From positions 62,001-126,000 of the forward strand of contig DASXZY010000008.1 in assembly GCA_036501625.1 (NCBI GenBank): a stretch of 64,000 bases of DNA. Direction: 5' to 3'. A program made the translations under genes and the position numbers. The notes under the pieces are model-generated. The model made no database searches. It saw only the letters and a program-made list of their open reading frames with translations, and was not told where the DNA came from. Shown here one piece after another: positions 16,539 to 24,075 of this stretch. Source of the stretch: Palsa-1400 sp036501625 (GTDB lineage Bacteria > Verrucomicrobiota > Verrucomicrobiia > Limisphaerales > Palsa-1400). The number at the start of each line of letters is the position of its first letter. Positions within the stretch are counted from its first letter, which is position 1.

Positions 16539-17768
16539 ATGACGCCGATTTTGGCCTTGGTTGTCCTGGCTTTGTCCGCCGGCGCCAGTTTCTTCTTCGC
16601 GCTGGCTGAAACTTCTTTGTTCTCGCTCGGCAAATGGCAGTTGCGGCAATTGGACACTCTCTCCCCTGCCCTGGCCAGAATCATCCAGCGGCTGCTGTCC
16701 AAACCGCAGGACCTGCTGGCCACTTTGGCGCTGGGCAACAGCCTTGCCAACGCCAGCATCGTGGCCATCGCCCTCTTTCTGGCGCTGCGCCGGGGCTGGC
16801 CGCTGCCGCCCGTGCTGGCGGGATTGCTGGTCTTGATTCTCTTTGGCGGCGAGGTCGCTCCGAAGGCCCTGGCGGTGCGCGCGCCGGAGCAGTGGGCCTT
16901 GCGCGTGGCCCGCCCGATGCTCTGGCTGCAACGGTTGAGCCATCCGTTGCGCCGCGTGGCCCAAAGACTGACAAATCTCATGCTCCATCTTTTCCCCGTG
17001 ACTCCCATCCAGGCGGGCGGGCTGACCGACGCCGAATACCAGGAATTGCTCGAGATGGCCTATCAACAAGGAGCGCTGGCGGCGGGTGAAAAGGAAATTA
17101 TTCTTCAAATCATCAACCTGGACCGCCGCCATGCCGGCGACGTAATGAAAGCGCGCCCGCAAATGGCCTGTGTGTCCGACGATCTCTCCGTGCCGGAAAT
17201 GATCGAGGCGGCCCGGCGTTTCAAACACCGGCGGCTGCCGATCTACGACGAATCGGCCGATACCATCGTGGGTGTGCTTGACACGCGCGCGCTGCTCTTA
17301 AACCCGGAGGCCGACCTGGAGCTGGCCATTGAATCGCCGTCGTTCGTCCCGGAGAGCATGAACCTGCTGCAATTGCTCAAGAGCCTCCAACGCCAGCAAC
17401 GCGGCGTGGCCATCGTGCTGGATGAATTTGGCGGCACGGCGGGCCTCGTGACCATCGAGGATATTTTGTCGGAGGTGCTGGGCGAAATTCACGGCGAACA
17501 TGCAACGGAACCAACCGTCCTGGAAAAATTGGGCCGCAACCGCTGGCAGGTCAGCGGCGGATTGCGATTGGATAATTTTCGCCGCGAGTATCCGCAACTG
17601 CCTGAGTTTCCCGGCTGCGAAACGATGGCCGGCCTGGCCCTCCAGCAATTTGAAGTGGTGCCGGCCGCCGGCGAATCGGTCACGGTGGCGGGCTTGCGTT
17701 TGACAGTGCAATCGGCCGATGAGCGGCGCATTCGCGGCCTGCTGGTCGAAGCCGTCAAAAAGCGATGA
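16539..17768 (+). CDS. CNNM/CorC (HlyC)-family membrane protein, copy 1
   Basis: 409 residues from the ATG at 16539 (MTPILALVVLALSAGASFFF). Order: a CNNM transmembrane domain (DUF21) with SAGASFFFALAETSLFSL and the KPQDLLATLALGNSLANAS stretch, a CBS pair (KARPQMACVSDDLSVPEMIE; FVPESMNLLQLLKSLQRQQR), the GVAIVLDEFGGTAGLVTIED hinge, and a C-terminal CorC_HlyC domain. Such proteins are Mg2+/Co2+ efflux or Na+-coupled transporters. The frame remains open upstream to 15549, but that part is antisense to larB and not protein-like. Stop overlaps the next start by 4 nt. Confidence 0.88.
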   Translation: MTPILALVVLALSAGASFFFALAETSLFSLGKWQLRQLDTLSPALARIIQRLLSKPQDLLATLALGNSLANASIVAIALFLALRRGWPLPPVLAGLLVLILFGGEVAPKALAVRAPEQWALRVARPMLWLQRLSHPLRRVAQRLTNLMLHLFPVTPIQAGGLTDAEYQELLEMAYQQGALAAGEKEIILQIINLDRRHAGDVMKARPQMACVSDDLSVPEMIEAARRFKHRRLPIYDESADTIVGVLDTRALLLNPEADLELAIESPSFVPESMNLLQLLKSLQRQQRGVAIVLDEFGGTAGLVTIEDILSEVLGEIHGEHATEPTVLEKLGRNRWQVSGGLRLDNFRREYPQLPEFPGCETMAGLALQQFEVVPAAGESVTVAGLRLTVQSADERRIRGLLVEAVKKR

Positions 17769-18751
17769 GTGACAGCGACATTCTGATTTTGCTTGCGGCG
17801 CTGCTGTGCGTCGCGCTGTCGTTCCTATTTTCGGGCATGGAGACCGGCGTGATGGCGCTGAACCGGTTCCGCATCCGGCAGCTTATGCGCAGCGGCGATA
17901 AGCGCGCGGCGGTCGTGCATGGCTTCCTGCAAAATCCGGAGAATTTTCTTTGGACCATTCTGGTTGGAAACACGGTCGTCAATTTCGTCATTTTCACTTT
18001 GGGCGTGATGCAATTGCGCGCGTCGCTGGGGCGGCGGCCGGCGGCGGAAGCGGCGGTTTTCCTGGCGGGAGTGTTTATATTTTACATCCTGTGCGAACTG
18101 GCGCCCAAGACGCTTTTCCAGCGTTACCCCAACCGGCTCTCGCTCGCGTGGGCGGCGGCCTTCAAGGTTCTGCACCGGTTGCTGGCGCCCTTGGTGGCGG
18201 TGGTGGCGTGGTTCGCGCGCGGGCTTTTGCATTGGACGGGCGGCCAGGCCCGCACCGGCCGCCTCTTCGGCAGCCGCGAGGAATTGCGCTTCATCATGCA
18301 GGAAGCCGCGCCGAGCTTGACGACTGAAGAAAGAGCCATGATCAACCGCGTTCTCGATCTGCCGAATTTGCGCGTGCGTGAATTGATGGTGCCGATGGCC
18401 GCCGCCGCCACTGTCGCCGCCAGCAAGCCAATCGGCGAAGCCATCGCCGTGTGCCGCGAGCGGAATCTCACCCGCGTGCCCGCCGTGGACCCCCAATCGG
18501 GGCGCATCACGGGCATTGTCAATCTGGAACACGTGCTGTTCTCCCGGGATGTCGATCCCGCCCGGCCGGCGCGGGATTATTTGCAGCCAGCCTTTTACCT
18601 GCCGGAGGACTTGCACGTGGAGGAGGCGCTCCGGCGGATGCAGCATACCGGCTGGCGCCTTGCCATCGTGCTGGGCCGGGACAATCGCGAAGCCGGCCTG
18701 CTTACTCTGCAGGATTTGCTTAAGGTGATTTTTGGCGAATTGAATTTATGA
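17765..18751 (+). CDS. CNNM-family membrane protein, copy 2 (lacks CorC_HlyC domain)
   Basis: 328 residues: CNNM transmembrane domain (LSFLFSGMETGVMALNRFRI; FLWTILVGNTVVNFVIFTLG; CELAPKTLFQRYPNRL) followed by a CBS pair (VPMAAAATVAASKPIGEAIA; RVPAVDPQSGRITGIVNLEH; EALRRMQHTGWRLAIVLGRD). It ends right after the second CBS segment (LLTLQDLLKVIFGELNL), so unlike its neighbours it has no C-terminal CorC_HlyC domain, and the DEFGGT/DEYGGT motif is replaced by GRDNREAG. Overlaps both flanking paralogues by 4 nt, so stoichiometric co-translation and a heteromeric complex are likely. Confidence 0.85.
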   Translation: MSDSDILILLAALLCVALSFLFSGMETGVMALNRFRIRQLMRSGDKRAAVVHGFLQNPENFLWTILVGNTVVNFVIFTLGVMQLRASLGRRPAAEAAVFLAGVFIFYILCELAPKTLFQRYPNRLSLAWAAAFKVLHRLLAPLVAVVAWFARGLLHWTGGQARTGRLFGSREELRFIMQEAAPSLTTEERAMINRVLDLPNLRVRELMVPMAAAATVAASKPIGEAIAVCRERNLTRVPAVDPQSGRITGIVNLEHVLFSRDVDPARPARDYLQPAFYLPEDLHVEEALRRMQHTGWRLAIVLGRDNREAGLLTLQDLLKVIFGELNL

Positions 18752-20079
18752 ACGGCGACGCCCTGGCCGCCAACGCGCTGCATCTGCTGGGCATCCTGGC
18801 CATTGTCTTGGTCAACGGATTTTTCGTCGCGGCTGAGTTCGCCTTTGTCAAACTGCGCGACACGCAATTGGACGCGCTCATCGTGGCGGGGCATCGCCGC
18901 GCGAAAGTCGCCCGGCATATTTCGCGCAACCTCACGTCGTATCTCGGCGCGACGCAATTGGGCATCACCATGGCCAGCCTCGGTTTGGGCTGGCTGGCCG
19001 AGCCTGTTTTCCTCGCGCTGCTCTCGCCGCCGCTGCAATGGCTCGGCGTCGCGTCTCCGCAATTCCAAAAATCGGCCGCGTTCGCCCTGGGATTCGCCGC
19101 CGCCACTTTCCTGCAAATCGTGCTGGGAGAATTGGGGCCTAAGTGGTTCGCCATTCAGCGGGCGCTGCCGGTCGCGCTGGCGCTGGCCTCGCCGCTGGAT
19201 TGGTTTTACCGCGCCTCGTATCCGTTCAATTGGATCCTGAACCGTTCGGCCGAATGGCTGTTGCGCCGCGCGGGCATCGAGCCGGCCAGTTCGCCGCTCA
19301 TGATTCACACCGAGGAGGAATTGCGCCTGATGCTCAACCAGAGCCGCGCGGGCGCGACCGGCCTCGGCCGTGAAATCATCCTGAACGCCTTGGACCTGCG
19401 CCACCGCATCGTTCGCAACGTCATGCGCCCGCGCATGGAAATCACGGCCTTCGACACCGAGGCGCCCTTGAGCGAATGCCGGGAAATCGCCGAAAAAACC
19501 CGCTACTCCCGCTTCCTTTTGTGCGAGGGCGGCGACCTCGATAAAACGCTCGGCGTAATCCACATCAAGGACCTCTTCGCCCTCCGCAGCCAGGCGGGCC
19601 GCGGCAAGGATTTGGCGGCGGCGGCCCGCAAATTAATTTACGTGCCCGAAACGACGCGGCTGGAAAAGCTCCTCCAGCTTTTCCTGGAGCGCAAAGTGCA
19701 TTTGGCGGTCGTGGTCGATGAATATGGCGGCACGGTGGGCATGGTCACTTTGGAAAATGTCCTGGAGGAATTGGTCGGGCAAATTCAGGACGAGTTCGAC
19801 CAGGAGAAACCGCTCCTGCTGCCCCGCGGGCCGGATCAATGGGAGATCGACGGCGCGCTGCCGCTGCATGAACTGGCGGAGCTGGTGGGGCAAAACCTTT
19901 ACGGCGACAACGTGGCCACCACCAGCGGCTGGGTCACGCAGCGCCTGGGCGGCTTTCCCAAGGTCGGCGACACACTCGCCCTGGGCGCCTGCACCCTGCG
20001 CGTCGATCGCCTCGACGGCATGGTCGTCAAACGGCTCAGTTTGACGCGCGTGCCAGGCGTCCCTAAATCGGCGGAATGA
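18748..20079 (+). CDS. CNNM/CorC (HlyC)-family membrane protein, copy 3
   Basis: 443 residues with the complete layout: CNNM domain (AIVLVNGFFVAAEFAFVKLR; LGATQLGITMASLGLGWLAE; LGELGPKWFAIQRAL), CBS pair (VMRPRMEITAFDTEAPLSEC; LIYVPETTRLEKLLQLFLER), LAVVVDEYGGTVGMVTLENV and a C-terminal CorC_HlyC domain (WEIDGALPLHELAELVGQ). It is the most canonical of the three tandem paralogues. The last bases overlap a possible upstream start of the antitoxin gene, but an operator-like promoter suggests the antitoxin is transcribed separately. Confidence 0.9.
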   Translation: MNGDALAANALHLLGILAIVLVNGFFVAAEFAFVKLRDTQLDALIVAGHRRAKVARHISRNLTSYLGATQLGITMASLGLGWLAEPVFLALLSPPLQWLGVASPQFQKSAAFALGFAAATFLQIVLGELGPKWFAIQRALPVALALASPLDWFYRASYPFNWILNRSAEWLLRRAGIEPASSPLMIHTEEELRLMLNQSRAGATGLGREIILNALDLRHRIVRNVMRPRMEITAFDTEAPLSECREIAEKTRYSRFLLCEGGDLDKTLGVIHIKDLFALRSQAGRGKDLAAAARKLIYVPETTRLEKLLQLFLERKVHLAVVVDEYGGTVGMVTLENVLEELVGQIQDEFDQEKPLLLPRGPDQWEIDGALPLHELAELVGQNLYGDNVATTSGWVTQRLGGFPKVGDTLALGACTLRVDRLDGMVVKRLSLTRVPGVPKSAE

Positions 20080-20085
20080 CAGAGG

Positions 20086-20125
20086 TTGACATTGTCCCAA
20101 ATACGGCCGATTGTGATAATGTCAA
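20086..20125 (+). promoter_or_regulatory. Inverted-repeat operator and promoter of the antitoxin-toxin pair
   Basis: Arms TTGACATTGTC (20086-20096) and GATAATGTCAA (20115-20125) form an 11-bp inverted repeat with a single mismatch and an 18-nt centre. A -35-like TTGTCC (20092-20097), 17-nt spacer and -10 GATAAT (20115-20120) lie within the arms. Transcription from this -10 would begin at or next to the ATG at 20127, that is, nearly leaderless. This fits autorepression by the HTH antitoxin. Confidence 0.6.
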
Positions 20126-20126
20126 T

Positions 20127-20714
20127 ATGCCAACAGACGTTTTAGAACGGCCCATTCAGCAAATGCTGGCCCGCGGCGCCAGAACCCTTGAAACAGTGCT
20201 GGCCCGCGCCGGTTCGCGCGGCGCAGGTTCGCTGCAAACCACGACCAATGAGGCAGCGTATCTCATCGCGGCGGCGCGTTTGGCAATCGAAGCGCTGGGA
20301 ACTTCTGCCGGCGCCTCGGAAAAAAAACTTCTCAACGCCCGCGTGCGCGGCCTTGAACGGATGACCGCCTTGCGCAAAGCGGCTGAGCCGGTTTTGGATA
20401 CGGGCCAGGTTTGCGCGTTGCTTGGTCTCTCCCGCGAAACCATTCGCAAGAAAGTTGACCGCAAGCAGTTACTGGCGTTGCCCAAGGGCGGAGATCGGGT
20501 GTTCCCCGCCTTCCAATTCAAGGATGGCGATGTGCTTCCAGGAATGGCCGGGGCGCTGGCGGCGCTGGACTCGGATTCGCCTTTTGTCGCGCTCTCTTTT
20601 CTTCTCAGCAAAAGCCCGGCGTTCGGCGGGAAATCCGCGTGCCAGTTGCTGCAACGGGGCGAAGTGGAGCCGGTGATGGCCGAAGCGCGGAGTTTCCTGC
20701 GGCATGGAAGCTAA
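20127..20714 (+). CDS. HTH antitoxin of the Xre/MbcA/ParS-like type, partner of RES toxin
   Basis: 195 residues from the ATG at 20127; a longer start at 20076 overlaps the upstream stop. The middle contains a helix-turn-helix segment (LDTGQVCALLGLSRETIRKK), followed by a C-terminal region like the ParS/MbcA toxin-binding domain (FVALSFLLSKSPAFGGKSAC then QLLQRGEVEPVMAEARSFL). It overlaps the RES toxin gene by 11 nt. Known RES systems pair a RES NAD+-degrading toxin with such an antitoxin, which also represses its promoter. The HTH here is internal rather than the usual N-terminal Xre type. The inverted repeat just upstream is the probable operator. Confidence 0.75.
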   Translation: MPTDVLERPIQQMLARGARTLETVLARAGSRGAGSLQTTTNEAAYLIAAARLAIEALGTSAGASEKKLLNARVRGLERMTALRKAAEPVLDTGQVCALLGLSRETIRKKVDRKQLLALPKGGDRVFPAFQFKDGDVLPGMAGALAALDSDSPFVALSFLLSKSPAFGGKSACQLLQRGEVEPVMAEARSFLRHGS

Positions 20715-21291
20715 GCTGCCTCCGCCGCCGCCCGATCTGCACGCGCGGCCATTGCCTGTCACACCCCTCACTGGTTTAATTTTCCGCATACATCGAACCG
20801 GCCTCGACTGCCTTCATTTCGGCAAAAGCGGCGCCGGGCGGTTCGACGATCCGCACGGGCGCTATGGAGTTCTTTACGCGTCGTTGCAGCCAGAAGGGGC
20901 CTTCGCGGAAGTCTTCCTGCGGGGGCTTTCGTTGATGCTCGTTCGCGAGGCGGATTTCACCGGCCGCTCCATGTCGGGCATCGCTTGCAAGTCGCTCATG
21001 GTTGTCGATCTCACGGGGGCCGGGTTGCGGAAGGTTTCTTGTGACAACAGAATTTCCACCGAGATTCCTTTCCACACGGTTGGATTGTGGTCTGGGGCTT
21101 TCTTCGCGCATCCACGGCAGCCGGATGGAATTATTTATCGCAGCCGCCATAATCCGCGATTCAAATGCGTCGCGCTCTTTGACCGCTGCAAGGCGCGGCT
21201 GGGGGTGGAGCCGTCTGAAGCGCTCATAACAGGAAGACGCCGTCAATGGACCGCAAATCAAATTGACAAATACGGGCTGGCAATCGAATGA
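20704..21291 (+). CDS. RES-domain toxin (NAD+ phosphorylase type)
   Basis: 195 residues with the RES domain: GLIFRIHRTG (Arg28), SGAGRFDDPHGRYGVLYASL (Arg46, Tyr54), GAFAEVF (Glu69) and DGIIYRSRHN (Ser147). The R, E and S positions are the ones that name the family. RES toxins deplete cellular NAD+ and arrest growth unless bound by the cognate antitoxin. The gene overlaps the antitoxin gene, the normal order being antitoxin then toxin. No sign of truncation, so the toxin is probably active. Confidence 0.9.
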   Translation: MEAKLPPPPPDLHARPLPVTPLTGLIFRIHRTGLDCLHFGKSGAGRFDDPHGRYGVLYASLQPEGAFAEVFLRGLSLMLVREADFTGRSMSGIACKSLMVVDLTGAGLRKVSCDNRISTEIPFHTVGLWSGAFFAHPRQPDGIIYRSRHNPRFKCVALFDRCKARLGVEPSEALITGRRRQWTANQIDKYGLAIE

Positions 21292-21344
21292 AGCACTTTT
21301 TGCGTGCATAGGCGCGGGTATTTGCTTTCATCAACGGAAGCAAG

Positions 21345-23570
21345 ATGATCAGAAAGCAACTGTATCTTCTGTTTTTCGTGTCCGGCTTTTGCAGTCTGGT
21401 CTATCAGATGGTCTGGACCCGGCTGGCCTTTGCCTCTTTTGGAATCATCACGCCGGTGCTGTCGGTCGTGCTTTCGGTTTTCATGCTGGGGCTGGCCATC
21501 GGCTCCTGGGCCGGCGGGCGGATGATTCCGTGGCTGACGCGCAAGACCGGGGCCTCCGCGATTTACTTTTACGGCGCGGCAGAATTTGTGATTGGCTTGG
21601 GCGCCTTCGCGACGCCGAAATTGTTTTCCGCCGGCGAACAAGTCCTGCTGGCGGCCGGGCAATCGGATTCCTTTCGCTATCTTTTCCTCTCGGCGCTCGT
21701 GTTGGCGGCTTCCATTTTGCCATGGTGTTTGTTCATGGGCGCGACCTTCCCCTGGATGATGGCGTTCGTGCGCGAGGAGGAGGCCGCCGCCAGCCGGGAC
21801 AGCTTCAGCTTTCTCTATTTTGCCAACGTGCTGGGGGCTATGACGGGAACAATCATCACCGCTTACGTTCTCGTGGAGACGATGGGATTCCATCACACCC
21901 TTGCGCTGGCCGCGGCCGGCAATTTTGCCATCGCCGCCATCAGCGTTGCCATTGGGCGGAATTCGCGCCGGCGCCCGCGCACGGATGAAACGCCGGCCGC
22001 GATGCCGAAAGCCCTGGCGCCAAGTTCCGCCCAAGGCGCCTTGATTCGCTGGATTTTATTGACAACGGGTTTTTGCGCGATGGCCATGGAAGTGGTTTGG
22101 ACCCGGGCCTTCACTCCCGTGCTCAAAACGCAGGTGTATTCGTTCGCGGCCATTGTCTTCGTTTATTTGGGCGCCACCTTCGCGGGGTCGATGCAGTACA
22201 GGCGGCATCTGCGGCGGAACGCAATGCGTCCGCTGGGCGAACTGGCGGCGCTTTTAAGTTTGACAGCGTTTCTGCCCATCATCGCGGTGGACCCGCGAAT
22301 CTTGCCGGCGGATTGGGCCTCGAAAATCGGCGGCGAGGCGCTTAATTTTCGCGCGGTGGCCATCGTGCTCGCCAGTATTTGCCCCATGTGCGCCGTCCTC
22401 GGTTATTTGACACCAAGCCTGATCGACCAATACGCGGGCGGCCATCCCGCCGCGGCCGGGAAGGCCTACGGCATCAACGTGATTGGGTGCATCCTGGGGC
22501 CGCTTTTCGCCTCTTACGTTTTGATGCCGCGGATGAGCGAACGTTTTGCTTTGGCCCTTCTTGGCCTGCCGCTGCTGTTGCTCGTCTTTCTGCCCGGCTT
22601 GGGATTGCCGCTGGCGCGGCGCATGGCCGCGGGGACGGCGGCCGTCGCGGCGCTGTTGTGGAGTGTGTTCCTGGCGCATGATCTTGAGAAACTTGTCAAG
22701 GACAAGTACGCCCACGCGGCCATTCGCCGGGATTACGCCGCGTCGGTCATTTCGTACGGGGAAAAATTCGGCCGGCGGCTGCTGGTCAACGGCATGGGCA
22801 TGACGGTGCTGGCATCGGACACCAAAGTGATGGTTCATTTGCCGATGGCTTTGCATAAAGGGCGGCCGAAGTCCGCTTTGATCATTTGTTTCGGCATGGG
22901 CACCAGTTTTCGCGCCGCCTTAAGCTGGGACACGGATACCACGGCGGTGGAATTGGTGCCGAGCGTGGTGGCGGCATTTCCCTTTTATCATGCCGACGCC
23001 GAAAGCGTCCTGCAAAATCCGAAAGGCCGCATTATTATTGACGATGGGCGGCGTTTCCTGAAACGAACGCGGGACAAATATGACATCATTGTCATTGATC
23101 CGCCGCCACCCGTCCAAGCGGCCGGTTCGAGCCTCCTGTATTCGCGGCAATTCTACGAGCTGGCCAAGGAACATTTGAACACCAACGGCATCCTGCAAAT
23201 CTGGCTGCCGGACGGCTCCCGCGAGGCGGTGCAACCGGTCGCGCGTTCGCTGGCGGATTCGTTTCCATATCTGCGGGCATTTCGAGGCGTCCACGGCTGG
23301 GGCGCGCATTTTCTCGGCTCGATGCAGCCGATGGAATCCGCCACCGCCTTTCAACTGGCGTCCCGGCTGCCGGCCAAGGCCCGGGCGGACCTCATGGAAT
23401 GGCCGGAGGAAATCGGCTTCTCGTCGATGCCGGATATTTTCCAAACTCTCCTCGCGCATGAAGCGCCGGTTCCCAGCCTGCTGAACGACAATCGCAAGAT
23501 TGAAATCACCGACAACCAGCCTTTCAACGAGTATTACCTGCTGCGCCGCTGGGGCCTTTATTCCCCCTGA
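21345..23570 (+). CDS. Membrane-embedded spermidine-synthase-like protein
   Basis: 741 residues. The N-terminal two thirds have many transmembrane segments beginning with YLLFFVSGFCSLVYQMVWTR, a start characteristic of polytopic spermidine-synthase-like proteins. The C-terminal third is a class I methyltransferase/aminopropyltransferase fold: ALIICFGMGTSFRAALSWDT (cofactor loop), VELVPSVV, IIIDDGRRFLKRTRDKYDII and VIDPPPP. Known members add aminopropyl groups to polyamines or are uncharacterised; the substrate here is unknown. A second membrane block begins near residue 225 (RWILLTTGFCAMAMEVVWTR), repeating the first, so the membrane part looks internally duplicated. Confidence 0.85.
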   Translation: MIRKQLYLLFFVSGFCSLVYQMVWTRLAFASFGIITPVLSVVLSVFMLGLAIGSWAGGRMIPWLTRKTGASAIYFYGAAEFVIGLGAFATPKLFSAGEQVLLAAGQSDSFRYLFLSALVLAASILPWCLFMGATFPWMMAFVREEEAAASRDSFSFLYFANVLGAMTGTIITAYVLVETMGFHHTLALAAAGNFAIAAISVAIGRNSRRRPRTDETPAAMPKALAPSSAQGALIRWILLTTGFCAMAMEVVWTRAFTPVLKTQVYSFAAIVFVYLGATFAGSMQYRRHLRRNAMRPLGELAALLSLTAFLPIIAVDPRILPADWASKIGGEALNFRAVAIVLASICPMCAVLGYLTPSLIDQYAGGHPAAAGKAYGINVIGCILGPLFASYVLMPRMSERFALALLGLPLLLLVFLPGLGLPLARRMAAGTAAVAALLWSVFLAHDLEKLVKDKYAHAAIRRDYAASVISYGEKFGRRLLVNGMGMTVLASDTKVMVHLPMALHKGRPKSALIICFGMGTSFRAALSWDTDTTAVELVPSVVAAFPFYHADAESVLQNPKGRIIIDDGRRFLKRTRDKYDIIVIDPPPPVQAAGSSLLYSRQFYELAKEHLNTNGILQIWLPDGSREAVQPVARSLADSFPYLRAFRGVHGWGAHFLGSMQPMESATAFQLASRLPAKARADLMEWPEEIGFSSMPDIFQTLLAHEAPVPSLLNDNRKIEITDNQPFNEYYLLRRWGLYSP

Positions 23571-23631
23571 GCAAATAAGGCTTGCGCGGCGGCTCCGCGC
23601 GGCTTATGCAACAGCGAAAGGAAATAAAATT

Positions 23632-24060
23632 ATGAAACGCACTGCATCCGCCGTCTGGAACGGCGACCTCAAAACCGGCAAAGGAACTCTCTCCGCCCCC
23701 GGAGGCGTCCTGAATAACACGCCCTATTCTTTCACCACGCGCTTTGAAAATGCTTCCGGCACCAACCCGGAGGAATTAATCGCGGCCGCGCACGCCGGAT
23801 GTTTTACCATGGCGCTATCGGCTTTTCTCGGCGGCGCGGGTTTCACGCCAGCAGAGTTATCCACCCGCGCCACCCTCGCGCTGGAACAGGTTTCCGGCAA
23901 TTGGACCATCACCACCATTCATCTTGACCTGACCGGGCGCGTGCCGGGCATCGATGCGGCCAAATTTGAGGAGATCGCCAAAAACGCCAAAGCCAATTGC
24001 CCCGTTTCGCGCGTGCTCAAAGCCGAGATTACCCTGGCTGTTCAGCTTCTGCCGGGCTGA
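23632..24060 (+). CDS. osmC: OsmC-family peroxiredoxin
   Basis: 142 residues, the length of E. coli OsmC. The start at 23632 has AAAGGA (23617-23622) at 9-nt spacing. The two redox cysteines are seen in AAHAGCFTMALSAFL and in ANCPVSRVLKAEITL, with the GTNPEELIAAAHAGC context typical of OsmC rather than Ohr. The enzyme reduces organic hydroperoxides in the cytoplasm, often under osmotic or stationary-phase control. It ends 15 nt before the convergent GH78-like gene. Confidence 0.93.
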   Translation: MKRTASAVWNGDLKTGKGTLSAPGGVLNNTPYSFTTRFENASGTNPEELIAAAHAGCFTMALSAFLGGAGFTPAELSTRATLALEQVSGNWTITTIHLDLTGRVPGIDAAKFEEIAKNAKANCPVSRVLKAEITLAVQLLPG

Positions 24061-24075
24061 GAAGCCTCTTTTGCC

